From Panopea generosa (Eukaryota > Mollusca > Bivalvia > Adapedonta > Hiatellidae), in assembly GCA_029582155.1 (NCBI GenBank), contig CM055908.1:22119103-22183102 (forward strand): a stretch of DNA of 64,000 nt, given 5' to 3'. Both the position numbers and the translations under genes were made by a program. The notes beneath the pieces are model-generated. The model did not search any database. It saw only the letters and a list, made by a program, of their open reading frames with translations, and had not been told where the DNA came from. Positions 35,785-47,919 of this stretch are shown here, in pieces. The stretch's first letter is position 1; each line of letters begins with the position of its first letter.

Positions 35785-36090
35785 TTTATCCCTTTACTTC
35801 ATATAGACGCCTTTGGACACCTCTAATATAGACGCCTTTGGACACTTCTAATATGAACACCATTGGACACCTCTATTAAATAAAGACGTTTTGGAAACCT
35901 TTAATATAGATGCCTTTGGATACCTCTTATTTAGAAGGCTTTTGAATTAATTGGTGAATTATGTTTATATTAACTGACGGAGTGGAAAACAGTGCAGGAT
36001 GTGTTCAGATTGCTTGTAATGAGTAATCTAAACTCTTCCTGCACTGTTTTCATAAGCCTTCTGTTATTGGTGACGGAAAATGCATATCTT
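35785..36090. mobile_element. TTAA-type MITE, copy 3, degraded and internally expanded
   Basis: Related to 14223 and 30480, in inverted orientation relative to their asymmetric parts. The left end CCCTTTACTTCATATAGACG is followed by about four tandem copies of a 30-bp piece containing GACGCCTTTGGACACCTCT, then the hairpin core with CTTCCTGCACTGTTTTC. No clear TTAA on the right. Confidence 0.65.
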
Positions 36091-36149
36091 TTACAACAGT
36101 CCAGTTGTACTGCATGTAAAACCATAGTATATAAGTCATAGTTGACACC

Positions 36150-36488
36150 CAGTGTTTTTTTTAGGCCAGTTTTATAGCCGTAATTGGGTCATATTCCCAA
36201 TGGCAAAAAGTATCTTTTTTTCCCAATTGAGTAGTAAAAATTCCCAATTGAAAGTTTCAAAAATTGTAAATTGAAACTTGCCATAATTCTTTGATAAAAT
36301 AAACAAAGTTTTCCCCATTCTGAATTGAGTATGACATTAAATGGCCAGAGAAGCAAGTGTAACCATTTTTATGAAGTTGGACAAATATAGTTAATGCAAA
36401 AGTTTTCCCAATGTTAATGAAAATGCCGCTAAAATTCCCAATTCCAAGGGTATGGGTCATCTTCCCAAACTGGTGAAAAAAAACACTG
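36150..36488. mobile_element. 339-bp MITE with CAGTG ends
   Basis: Ends CAGTGTTTTTTTTAGGCCAG and TGGTGAAAAAAAACACTG are inverted repeats, flanked by ACACC on both sides. Inside it repeats TTCCCAATTG and ATTCCCAAT. CAGTG ends suggest the hAT superfamily. A fragment with TATTCCCAATGGCAAAAAGT recurs at about 50920. Confidence 0.65.
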
Positions 36489-36832
36489 ACACCAATTATA
36501 TTGGGTTGGTTTAGAACTTGATATTGTGTCTATGACTTGCATTGTAGCTAGTCGCACTTGTCATAGTCTAGTCTGTATATGTATGTCTTGTTGTTCACAA
36601 ATAATTATCTCTATAAACATATCATACATTGTGAATGTGCATCTGGAAAGATCCCAAAAATTGGAAATTCCATTGTTGTAATTTCAATTATCTCCCTTTA
36701 TGAAATAAAAACAGGTACATTGTTTTGGCAAGAAGGCATCTCCTGATGCCAATGGTCAAAGTGAGGTTATTCTGATGTCAATCAAACCGCCATCTGTGTC
36801 AGATACTGCAATAAGTCGTAAACCTTACTTAC

Positions 36833-37248
36833 CTAACTCACTATTAACCTCCAAGGTAAAATTCCCATTCCATTTTCCACAGTTCCTTGTCCAGAAGTTA
36901 TCAAAAAATGCACTATGGTGTGAACCTAGGAAGTCCATTATAATTGGGGTCTCTGCCTGCTCGATGCATTCAAATGATGAGAACATTGCCTGACAAACTG
37001 CTTCATTAAAGGCAGCCTGTGTTTTTATTGCTTCAAACAAAGTGTCAATGAAGATCTTGTCACATACAGCAGAGGATCGTGTGACATCAGGAAAGAATAA
37101 ATCTCTGTCCAGCTCACATTCTGCCAGGTTGTCAGCATACTTCTCGAGATGCATGTCCAGAGAAGACTGGAGAATAACTAAATCCTGGGAATATTGACAT
37201 GCCTCGATGTTCTTATGTAGACAATCATACACTACATATTTGGTATGC
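36833..37248 (-). CDS. Exon 11: long module exon, seven cysteines
   Basis: 416 nt, phase 2 in and phase 1 out, 138 codons. It starts HTKYVVYDCLHKNIEAC (C1-x7-C2), has C3 in LAEC, then extra cysteines in SAVC, EAVC, SFEC and RNC, and a sequon NFT near the end. The additional region between C3 and the phase-1 donor looks like an extra half-module fused without an intron. Acceptor TGTTACAG, donor TTAG|GTAAGT. It is completed by exon 12. Confidence 0.84.
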
Positions 37249-37504
37249 CTGTAACATAAATAAATGACACGTAGCAATGTGTAGCTAATAATATAATGTC
37301 AAGCATATGATGAACCTCTGGCTGGTGCCCAGTGTAATAACACAGAAATTGATCTTGACATATCTGCGGTTTTATCAAATTGAATGCTTCTAACTTAAAC
37401 AGATATATTTTAGTTTTGGTGCAGTGGTTGATGGCAGAGAGACTTACTCACATTGACAGGTAGCTAGATCCTTACCCTACCGACACGGCTTGTATTCCAT
37501 TTTT

Positions 37505-37700
37505 TTTTAATACGGTTTAATGCCATTTTTAACTCATTTCAGGTTATACATGGCATATCCAGTTTTAGTGGTAGAGGAAGACCTCTGAATCTGAGTAAAA
37601 CCACCACCTTTCCGCAAGTAACTGGCAAACTTTTTCACTTAAAAGTTTTTGGAGAGAGTGGGACTCTAACCTATGACCTTAGCAATGAAAGGTAAGTAAT
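37505..37700 (+). repeat. Dispersed repeat family B, copy 2
   Basis: Parallel to 10655-10870: TTTAATGCCATTTTTAAC, TGGCATATCCAGTTTTAGTG, GTAGAGGAAGACCTC, CAAGTAACTGGCAAACTTTT and ATGAAAGGTAAGTAATCTTG in order. No gene. Confidence 0.6.
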
Positions 37701-37927
37701 CTTGAGATGGAACCTGAGTTTTTTTTTTATCTCATTTCAAACAATTTGTGTGTTTCATTAAACTTATATGTTCACTTAATAGCAAGTTGAGAATATCATG
37801 TTGATTGTTCAAAAGAAATTTAATAGAAACTGTAAAACCAATTGGTCAATTAAAATTACCATTCCAAGTTTCATTTTTTCTTCAATTTAACCTATCAGAC
37901 GTTTTTTTTGTTCGTTTTTTTACTTAC

Positions 37928-38176
37928 TTGCAAACATCCTCTGTTTCAGAGGGCTGACTGAAGCACTCTGCAGCAGCAACATCAGGAGTACACTTTGGTT
38001 TTGGCTTGCATTCCGGTTTGGGTTTTTTAAAGTCGCACTGGTTTCTATCAATAGTATTCTTGGTAAAAGTCTTCATACGCCTCAAATTGTAATCGGAGTC
38101 AGTCTCAATTTCAGGGTCAAGCTTCTCGCAGCCCTCTGTTAAGTTATAGTAGCACAGCATCCCCTCTACTGCATAA
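37928..38176 (-). CDS. Exon 10: module with Lys/Pro-rich middle
   Basis: 249 nt, phase 2-2. It encodes YAVEGMLCYYNLTEGC (C1-x7-C2, with the sequon NLT), C3 in RNQC, a KPKPECKPKPKC stretch, KCTPDVAAAEC, and VCK at the end. Acceptor CATCTTCAG, donor GCAA|GTAAGT. The acceptor and first 24 exonic bases are copied about 19 times in the 91-bp array directly upstream (to the right), so this exon lies next to a row of decoy 5' ends. Confidence 0.88.
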
Positions 38177-39955
38177 CTGAAGATGAAGTTTTTACATTAT
38201 ACTATATGTAAGACATTGTCCTTACTATCGCAACCTGTAACTTCACAGCATCCCCTCTACTTCATAACTGAAGATGAAGTTTTACTATATGTAAGACATT
38301 GTCCTAACTATCGCGACCTGTAACTTCACAGCATCTCCTCTACTGCATAACTGAAGATGAAGTTTTTATATTATACTATATGTAAGACATTGTCCTAACT
38401 ATCGCGACCTGTAACTTCACAGCATCCCCTCTACTGCATAACTGAAGATGAAGTTTTTACATTAAACTATATGTAAGAGATTATCCTTACTATCGCAACC
38501 TGTAACATCACAGCATCCCCTCTACTGCATAACTGAAGATGAAGTTTTTACATTATACTATATGTAAGACATTGTCCTTACTATCGCAACCTGTAACTTC
38601 ACAGCATCTCCTCTACTGCATAACTGAAGATGAAGTTTTTACATTATACTATATGTAAGACGTTGTCCTTACTATCGCAACCTGTAACTTCACAGCATCC
38701 CCTCTACTGCATAACTGAAGATGAAGTTTTTACATTATACTATATGTAAGACATTGTCTTTACTATCGCAACCTGTAACTTCACAGCATCCCCTCTACTG
38801 CATAACTGAAGATGAACTTTTTACATTATACTATATGTAAGACATTGTCTTTACTATCGCAACCTGTAACTTCACAGCATCTCCTCTACTGCATAACTGA
38901 AGATGAACTTTTTACATTATACTATATGTAAGACATTGTCCTTACTATGGCAACCTGTAACATCACAGCATCCCCTCTACTGCATAACTGAAGATGAAGT
39001 TTTTACATTATACTATATGTAAGACATTGTCTTTACTATCGCAACCTGTAACTTCACAGCATCCCCTCTACTGCATAACTGAAGATGAAGTCTTTACATT
39101 ATACTATATGTAAGACATTGTCCTTACTATCGCAACCTGTAACTTCACAGCATCTCCTCTACTGCATAACTAAAGATGAAGTTTTTACATTATACTATAT
39201 GTAAGACATTGTCTTTACTATCGCAACCTGTAACTTCAGCACATCCCCTCTACTGCATAAATGAAGATGAAGTTTTTACATTATACTATATGTAAGACAT
39301 TGTCCTTACTATCGCAACCTGTAACATCACAGCATCCCCTCTACTGCATAACTGAAGATGAAGTTTTTACATTATACTATATGTAAGACATTGTCTTTAC
39401 TATCGCAACCTGTAACTTCAGCACATCCCCTCTACTGCATAAATGAAGATGAAGTTTTTACATTATACTATATGTAAGACATTGTCCTTACTATCGCAAC
39501 CTGTAACTTCACAGCATCCCCTCTACTGCATAACTGAAGATGAAGTTTTTACATTATACTATATGTAAGACATTGTCTTTACTATCGCAACCTGTAACAT
39601 CACAGCATCCCCTCTACTGCATAACTGTAGATGAAGTTTTTACATTATACTATATGTAAGATATTGTCTTTACTATCGCAACCTGTAACTTCACAGCATC
39701 CCCTCTATTGCATAACTGAAGATGAAGTTTTTACATTATACTATATGTAAGACATTGTCCTTACTATCGCAACCTGTAACATCACAGCATCCCCTCTACT
39801 GCATAACTGAAGATGAAGTTTTTACATTATACTATATGTAAGAAATTGTCCTTACTACTTCACAGCATCCCCTCTACTGCATAACTGAAGATGAAGTTTT
39901 TACATTATACTATATGTAAGACATTGTCCTTACCATCGCAACCTGTAACTTCAAT
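38177..39955. repeat. 91-bp array carrying copies of the exon 10 acceptor and exon start
   Basis: About 19 highly similar units. On the minus strand each contains CTTCATCTTCAG|TTATGCAG and then TAGAGGGGATGCTGTG, identical to the exon 10 acceptor plus its first 24 bases. Each unit also has GATA|GTAAGGA (or GTAAAG), 42 nt after the acceptor. The array abuts the exon. Confidence 0.95.
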
Positions 39956-40204
39956 GTTTTAACATAATGCTGACAACATCCCAGGCACTGTTGTTCCAGT
40001 TCTAGGTTTCCTCACATGTCACTATTATAATGTTAATAATCTGAACTAATCATACTGTCTTTGATATTGGGTCGAGGACTGTCGTCTTGACCCTCGGCAG
40101 TCAGAGGCTCAATATCAAGGTCAATATGAGTCACTTAATCCATGACAATTTTATTAATTAATGGTCAGTCGCTGCTTGAACAGTATTGCGTAAGAAATGT
40201 ATCT

Positions 40205-40565
40205 TCGTGTTATTACACGAACACATAACAACATGAACACTTCACAACATGAACACATAACAACACGAACACATAGTAACACAAACACATAACAACATGA
40301 ACAACTTGAACACAACATGAACACATGAACACATAACAACATGAACACCTCACACCACAAACACAGCAACACAAACACATAACAATATGAACAACTTGAA
40401 CACAACACAACACGAATACTTCACAACATGAACACATAACACCACAAACACAGCAACGCGAACATATAACAACATGAACAAATAACAACATGTACAAATT
40501 GGACACATCGCAACATGAACATATAACATGAACACATCACAACACAAACATATAACAACACAAGA
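40205..40565. repeat. Short-unit array (AACAYRAACACATAACAAC type), left block
   Basis: Degenerate 10- to 21-bp units built from AACATGAACACATAACAAC. The same array resumes at 41560-41815; the stretch between them (40566-41559) has probably been inserted or has separated them. Confidence 0.9.
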
Positions 40566-40799
40566 AAATATCGATGGAACCGATGGATGCTCCCCAAGTG
40601 AGTGTTTGACTCTGTACCACATTCCCTTAGTGCTGATGGCTACTTGGTTGAAAAATACTAAACTGCATAGCAGGAACAATATGTGGCTCTGCACTTGACA
40701 GAACTCATTCACAAATCATTGAACCAAAACAAAATGACAATATGTGCATATCTTAGTTAGTTTTAAACAATTAAAACTAGAAGTTGTAGCAAAATAGCA

Positions 40800-41545
40800 T
40801 CATGAAGACAATATGCACATCTCCACTTGGTAATCATGCATCCTAATAAGTTTCATAAAATTCCAACCAGAGGTTGTAGAGAAATAGAGCGGAGAAAAGT
40901 TTCGTCAGAGACACAAAGACAATATGTGCATCTCCGCTTGGTAGTGATGCATCCTAGCAAGTTTCATAAAATTCCAACATGGGGTTGTAGAGAAATGGCG
41001 CGGACAATAATTTCATCACAAACAAAATCAAAAGGCCATAACTCCGTGAAAAATCATCAAACCGAAACACAAAGACAATATGCACATCTGCACTTAGTAA
41101 TGATGCATCCTAGCAAGTTTCATAAAATTCCAACCTGAGGTTGTAGAGAAATAGTGCGGACAAGAATTTGGTCACAGACTCAATTAAAGGGCCATAACTC
41201 AGTGAAAAATCATTGAACCGGAACACAAAGATATTATGTGCATGTCCACTTAGTAGTGATGCATCCTAGCAAGTTTCATAAAATTCCAACATGGGGTTGA
41301 AGAGAAATAGCACGGACAAGAATTTGGTCACAGACAGAATCAAAGGGCCATAACTCCGTGAAAAATCATCGAACCGGAACACAATGACATTATGCACATC
41401 TGCACTTGGTAATGATGCATCCTAGCAAGTTTCATAAAATTCCAACCTGAGGTTGTAGAGAAATAGCCCAGACAAGAATTTGGTGACACACGGACGCACG
41501 CACGGACGCACAGACGAAGCGGCAACTATATGCTTCCCCACTTTG
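40800..41545. repeat. About 155-bp tandem repeat, four to five copies
   Basis: Units contain GCATCCTAGCAAGTTTCATA, AAATTCCAAC, GGTTGTAGAGAAATAG, GGGCCATAACTC and ACAATATGCACATCTGCACT. It ends with GGACGCACGCACGGACGCAC and CCCCACTTTGGGGGAGCATAA, a palindromic end seen in many mollusc dispersed repeats. Non-coding. Confidence 0.8.
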
Positions 41546-41559
41546 GGGGAGCATAATGA

Positions 41560-41815
41560 TCACACAACACCACAAACACATAACAACACAAACACTTCAC
41601 AACACGAACACATAGCAACACAAACACATAACATGAACACATCACAACATGAACACATAACAACATGAACACATCACTACATGAACACATCACAACATGA
41701 ACACATAACAACATGAACACATCACTACATGAACACATAACAACATGAACACATAACAACTTGAATACATCACAACATGAACACATAACAACATGAACAC
41801 ATAACAACATATAAT
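41560..41815. repeat. Short-unit array, right block
   Basis: Same motif as 40205-40565, more regular here with 20- to 30-bp composite units such as ACATCACAACATGAACAC. Confidence 0.9.
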
Positions 41816-42192
41816 AAGATTTTTAACGTTTACCTTTTATTTTTTTAGGCCTCACCCAAAGGGCCAAACCGTGAGACCCTGTGACATGCAATTCACAAAT
41901 TTTATAAAGGACCCATATGTGTCATTAATTATGCTCACCATTTGTTTCCCAGTGCTTCTAAAGTTTAAAATTTACCTTGAAATTGACAGTTTTGGCCCCA
42001 AGGCCTCAGGGGGGTGGAGACAAAACAATTCACAATTCTGATTCACCCTTAGGCACCAAAGCTTACGTTTTTTTAAGAAGAAGTCCAAAATGTGAATTAT
42101 TTACAGACGCAGGACAGACAAAATGTGATTGCAAAAGGTCATTTGAGACAATGTTTCAGGTGACCTAATAAAGCTTAATCTGTTAATCTTAC

Positions 42193-42450
42193 CTGCATAT
42201 CTCTTCTTTGTTATCATCTTTTACTATTTTGCTCAATTTAAGCATATCAAAACAGTTAAGGGCACTTTCTCTGCTACATTGAGGCTCTGTAACTTCTTCA
42301 CATTCTTCATCCTCTGGTTCAGGGTGACACAGTTTTGAGACTAGCATGTGTAAATACTCAGCCGAGCCCTGCAAAGAGGTACTGTACTCTGACGGCATGT
42401 CCATCACCCTGTCTGTCTCTCTCAGTGACATCAGCACAGAGTCTGCAAGG
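42193..42450 (-). CDS. Exon 9: module lacking the first CX7C
   Basis: 258 nt, phase 2-2. The N-terminal part (LADSVLMSLRETDRVMD) has no C1 or C2. C3 is in VSKLCHPEPEDEEC, followed by an acidic stretch, then QCSRESALNC (C4-x7-C5) and EEICR (C6). Acceptor TTTGATCTAG, donor TGCAG|GTAAGA. The first disulphide pair has apparently been lost while the second half is typical. Confidence 0.86.
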
Positions 42451-42879
42451 CTAGATCAAATAAAAACAAAACATGGGATAACCGTGTTGGTGATGACCAA
42501 GTATTCAACGGAGAGCACTAACAAATATCGCTTCAAGTTGCGCATATTTACTTCTTATCAAATATAAGGCCATCCTTAAAAAAATTTTAAGCAAAATTTG
42601 TTTGCTGTGCTCCGACCCAGTATTTTTCATGTGGGTAGTAGCTAATTTTTTTTTTGCCAGATTTTGCATAGCTATTTTAAAGAAAAATGGGCAGATATCA
42701 TGAAAAAAAAATTACACGCTTTGAAAGGCAATAAAAAAGATTGGATAGCTGCTATTTCAAGTGAGTGGGTAAGAGGACGGCCTAATTTCCTGTTGACCAT
42801 GGCCACTTAGAGACATTCGCTGAGTGTGTGGTGAACATTTTGTAAGTTTTGTTGTCAGATGAAAATAGTTTACATTAAT

Positions 42880-45245
42880 ATTTGGATTATCCGTCGTGGA
42901 CAAGCCCATTGCAGAATAGACCAAATATCGACTAATACTTGGATCATCCCTCCTGGACAGCTTATTGCAGAATAGACCAAATATCAACTTATACTTGGAA
43001 CATCCCTCTTGGACAAGCTCATTGCAGAATAGACCAAATATCAACTTATACTTGGAACATCCCTCTTGGACAAGCTCATTGCAGAATGGACCAAATATCA
43101 ACTTATACTTGGAACATTCCTCTTGGACAAGCTCATTGCAGAATAGACCAAATATCAACTTATACTTGGAACATTCCTCTTGGACAAGCTCATTGCAGAA
43201 TAGACCAAATATCAACTTATACTTGGAACATCCCTCTTGGACAAGCTCATTGCAGAATAGACCAAATATCAACTTATATTTGGATCATCACTTGTGGACA
43301 AGCTCATTGCAGAATAGACCAAATATCAACTTATACTTGGAACATTCCACTTGGATAAGCTCATTGCAGAATAGACTAAATATCAACTAATACTTGTAAC
43401 ATCCCTCGTGGACAAGCTCATTGCAGAATAGACCAAACATCAACTAATACTTGGAACATCCTTCGTGGAAAAGCTCATTGCAGAATAAACCAAATATCAA
43501 CTAATACTTGGAACATCCTTCGTGGACAAGCTCATTGCAGAATAGACCAAATATCAACTAATACTTGGAACAACCCTCCTGGACAAGCTCATTACAGAAT
43601 AGACCAAATATCAATTTATACATGGATCATCCCTCGTGGACAAGCTCATTGCAGAATAGACTAAATATCAACTAATACTTGTAACATCCCTCGTGGACAA
43701 GCTCATTGCAGAATAGACCAAACATCAACTAATACTTGGAACATCCCTCGTGGACAAGCTCATTGCAGAATAGACCAAATATCAACTTATATTTGGAACA
43801 TCCCTCGTGGACAAGCTCATTGCAGAATAGACCAAATATCAACATATTTGGAACATCCCTCTTGGACAAGCTCATTGCAGAATAGACCAAATATCAACTT
43901 ATACTTGGAACATCCCTCTTGGACAAGCTAATTGCAGAATAGACCAAATATCAACTTATACTTGGAACATCCCTCTTGGACAAGCTAATTGCAGAATAGA
44001 CCAAATATCAACTTACACTTGGAACATCCCTCATTACAGAATAGACCAAATATCAACTTATACTTGGAACATCCCTCTTGGACAAGCTCATTGCAAAATA
44101 GACCAAATATCAACTTATACTTGGAACATCCCTCTTGGACAAGCTAATTGCAGAATAGACCAAATATCAACTTACACTTGGAACATCCCTCATTACAGAA
44201 TAGACCAAATATCAACTTATACTTGGAACATCCCTCTTGGACAAGCTCATTGCAGAATATACCAAATATCAACTTATGATTGGAACATCCCTCCTGGACA
44301 AGCTCATTGCAGAATAGACCAAATATCAACTAATACTTGGAACATCCCTCATTACAGAATAGACAAAATATCAACTAATACTTGGAACATCCCTCGTGGA
44401 CAAGCTCATTACAGAATAGACCAAATATCAACTAATACTTGGAACATCCCTTGTGGACAAGTTCATTACAGAATAGACCAAATATCAACTAATACTTGGA
44501 ACATCCTTCGTGGACAAGCTCATTTCAGAATAGACCAAATATCAACTAATACTTGGATCATCACTTGTGGACAAGCTCATTGCAGAATAGACCAAATATC
44601 AACTAATACTCGGATCATCCCTCGTGGACAAGCTCATTGCAGAATAGACCAAATATCAACTAATACTTGGAACATCCCTCGTGGACAAGCTCATTGCAGA
44701 ATAGACCAAATATCAACTAATACTTGGATCATCCCTCGTGGACAAGCTCATTGCAGAATAGACCAAATATCAACTAATACTTGGATCATCCCTCGTGGAC
44801 AAGCTCATTGCAGAATAGACCAAATATCAACTAATACTTGGATCATCACTCGTGGACAAGCTCATTGCAGAATAGACCAAATATCAACTAATACTTGGAT
44901 CATCCCTCCTGGACAAGTTCATTGCAGAATAGACCAAATATCAACTAATACTTGGATCATCCCTCGTGGACATGCTCATTGCAGAATAGACCAAATATTG
45001 ACTAATACTTGGATCATCACTCGTGGACAAGCTCATTGCAGAATAGACCAAATATCAACTAATACTTGGATCATCCCTCGTGGACAAGCTCATTGCAGAA
45101 TAGACCAAATATCAACTAATACTTGGATCATCCCTCCTGGACAAGTTCATTGCAGAATAGACCAAATATCAACTAATACTTGGATCATCCCTCGTGGACA
45201 TGCTCATTGCAGAATAGACCAAATATTGACTAATACTTGGAACAT
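42880..45245. repeat. 57-bp tandem array, about 41 copies
   Basis: Unit AAGCTCATTGCAGAATAGAC plus CAAATATCAACTAATACTTG and GAACATCCCTCGTGGAC. Because 57 is a multiple of three, long open frames exist on both strands; they are repeat artefacts. Two sub-families alternate (AACTTATACTTGGAAC and AACTAATACTTGGATC). Intron between exons 8 and 9. Confidence 0.97.
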
Positions 45246-45249
45246 CAAA

Positions 45250-46030
45250 TGATCCAAGTAGAGAAGTATCAAATGATCACACCTAATATGCCATAGTTCA
45301 CAGATGCGTAATGAGAAGTATCAAATGAACACACATAATATGCCATAGCTCACAGGTGTGTAATGAGAAGTATCAAATGACCACAAATAATATACGATAG
45401 TTCACATGTGTGTAATGAGAAGTATCAAATGACGACAAATAATATACGATAGTTCACAGGTGTGTAATGGGAAATATCAAATGACCACAAATAATATGCC
45501 ATAGTTCACAGGTGTGTAATGAGAAGTATCAAATGACCACAAATAATATACGATAGTTCACACGTGTATAACGAGAAGTATCAAATGACGACAAATAATA
45601 CACGATAGTTCACAGGTGTGTAATGGGAAGTATCAAATGACCACAAATAATATACGATAGTTCACAAGTGTGTAACGAGAAGTATCAAATGACCACAAAT
45701 AATACACAATAGTTCACAGGTGTGTAATGAGAAGTATCAAATGACGACAAATAATATGTGATAGTTCACAGGTGTGTAATGGGAAGTATCAAATGACCAC
45801 ACATAATATGCCATAGTTCACAGGTGTGTAATGAGAAGTATCAAATGACGACACATAATATGCCATAGTTCACATGTGTGTAATGAGAAGTATCAAATGA
45901 CCACACATAATATGCCATAGTTCACAGGTGTGTAATGAGAAGTACCAAATGAAGACACATAATATGCCATAGTTCACAGGTGTGTAATGAGAAGTAACAA
46001 ATGACCACAAATAATATGTGATAGTTCAAG
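45250..46030. repeat. 52-bp tandem array, about 15 copies
   Basis: Unit GAGAAGTATCAAATGACCAC plus AAATAATATACGATAGTTCA and CAGGTGTGTAAT. It directly follows the 57-bp array and ends about 75 bp from the exon 8 donor. Confidence 0.95.
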
Positions 46031-46107
46031 ATAAATAACATGACTATATTATGTGTTTCACATGACTGGCATGCACATGTCAATATAGAGCCACAAATCA
46101 AACTCAC

Positions 46108-46431
46108 CTGCAAACACTGTCCTTGTTGGAGTATGGATTGTCTAATAAAGACCCCATAATCGCGAAAACCTCATAACCAGGTTCAACAGTTACTACAAAT
46201 GTGTTTTCCATGCAAACGTCTCCCAAATGACCTTTCAGAAAGTTGAGGCTGTAGCGTATAGACTCCAATCTGTAGTGTATGTTCATCATCTCCTCCTCGA
46301 TCTTGGTATCCAGGTAATCCCTCATTTCCATTATCTGGTATTGCATGTAATCAGTGAGGTCGGCAATTCCCCTCCCGTCCATTTCCAATTGCTTTATTAA
46401 TGCTTCAAACTTTTCCTTTAGTTGGTTCAAC
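46108..46431 (-). CDS. Exon 8: coiled-coil-like module with two cysteines
   Basis: 324 nt, phase 2-2, 108 codons. The first 70 residues look like a long amphipathic helix (LNQLKEKFEALIKQLE ... YLDTKIEEEMMNIHYRLESI). Only two cysteines remain, in GDVCMEN and in the closing SVCR. Acceptor TTATTCAG, donor TGCAG|GTGAGT. With exons 6 and 7 it forms a run of cysteine-poor modules in the middle of the protein. Confidence 0.83.
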
Positions 46432-46915
46432 CTGAATAATGACAGTCACAAGGTCCTCACAAGGTCATGTAAAAATATAAAACAAGTATAACTAATGAGT
46501 ATTACTAGTTCATGAAACTGAAGACCAAATGACAACAACTGAAATACTTTCTTGGTATTTGGTAGTGTTGTCTGGATTAATCGCCAAATTGTTTCCAAAA
46601 GCCAGTGAAACAATCATCGGCATTGGAGTTTTATTCATCAACAAACTTTGTAATATTTCTTACTTCTTTATAACGATATTGAATTTTCGGATTGGAAAAA
46701 TCCGAAAGCTAATCAAATTATGTTTAAGTTGCCTAGACCAATTTACCAACGTGAGTGACAAACGATAAGACAAACTATCCCTTTCCAATGAAAAATAAAA
46801 AATAAAAAGTAATAGACTATTTTGGGTTATCATAGAGAGAATCATACTATACATAAATCACGATTTTAATTGTTAATCCATCATCTGAAATGTTATATTG
46901 ATTATTACAACTGAC

Positions 46916-47284
46916 CTCACTAAATTGCGCTGTACATCTGACCCAGTTACCGCATTCACGACCTCATCCTTAAATTCCGTTAGATGTTCCAACAGCATAT
47001 GCAACTTTTTGAGTATATGATCTTCAACTTCCTCATTCCTACTGCCATCAGACTTGTGATCTAATCTTTCAATAAGGATGTAAACACGCTCCTCTATTTC
47101 CTTGAAATGTTGTATGAGTTGCATCCCTTGTAATTCACTGCTGGATTTCGATCCTTCATTCCTACCATCGCTACTAAATGACTCTTCATCCTCTTTCCTG
47201 CTTTCACGGTGAGAACCCTCACTTGCCGTCTCCAGAACCCGCATGCCATCAATGATTCTAAGATAAGCCTTTATAGCAGATTCA
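46916..47284 (-). CDS. Exon 7: cysteine-free module with acidic Ser-rich insert
   Basis: 369 nt, phase 2-2, 123 codons without a single cysteine. It reads as helix (ESAIKAYLRIIDGMRVLE), an acidic Ser-rich linker, then strong heptad-like helix (FKEIEERVYILIERLD; LKKLHMLLEHLTEF). It ends RNLVR, where other modules end xCR/xCK, so the final Cys is Val. Acceptor TTAACAG, donor GTGAG|GTCAGT. A nearby alternative GT (TTA|GTGAGG) would be phase 0 and would break the next junction. Best seen as a degenerate module that lost its disulphides. Confidence 0.78.
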
Positions 47285-47919
47285 CTGTTAATAGAAATTA
47301 AATAAAAATTTGCCAGATTAGTCGCGCCATGTACAGCTATTACACATTTTTTTATTCATATACAAGTATTCTTCAAAATAGAGAGCTATACATACATGAT
47401 GACCAATGATTTTAAACAAGTTTTGTTGTTTAAAATGTTACAAATCAAAGACTAAAGAAACAGTCCTTGTTGCTGATTGGTCAATTGCTTCAGCTGCAGG
47501 GGAAACATAGCACAGTTTGATAATAATGCATTTACAGTGCTATCACACATGTGATATTTTCAGGTCCTCAACCTGTGAATTTGGTGATTATTTAAAGGGA
47601 GACTCTCACTTTAAAAGAGATTTTTTTTACGTCTATTTTAGTATGCAAATTTAACAATTATTTCTTTATTGTTTCTATTACCAGATATACCTGTTGTAGC
47701 ACATTTGATGCTACATACATGTACTTTGAGTTTATTAACATACTCTATGCTATTTTGAAAACCCACCGGTAAGTTTGAAAGTGTGATACATTGACTGATT
47801 ATTGATTTTGACACTCAAAAGACAACGTGAACGAATTGTTTCACTATTCAAAACTGGTACATGTAGTTTTAGGTGTATTCTTCAGACTCTTGCTCATCCT
47901 GGTTGATACACAAGTCTAG

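Noticed and set aside
36775-36993. Plus-strand frame opposite exon 11
   Set aside because: Antisense shadow of exon 11, which has the module signature and matching splice phases.
42757-43390. Open frames of 139-171 codons on both strands
   Set aside because: They follow from a 57-bp unit (multiple of three) without stops. Overlapping both strands and no codon bias expected of a gene.
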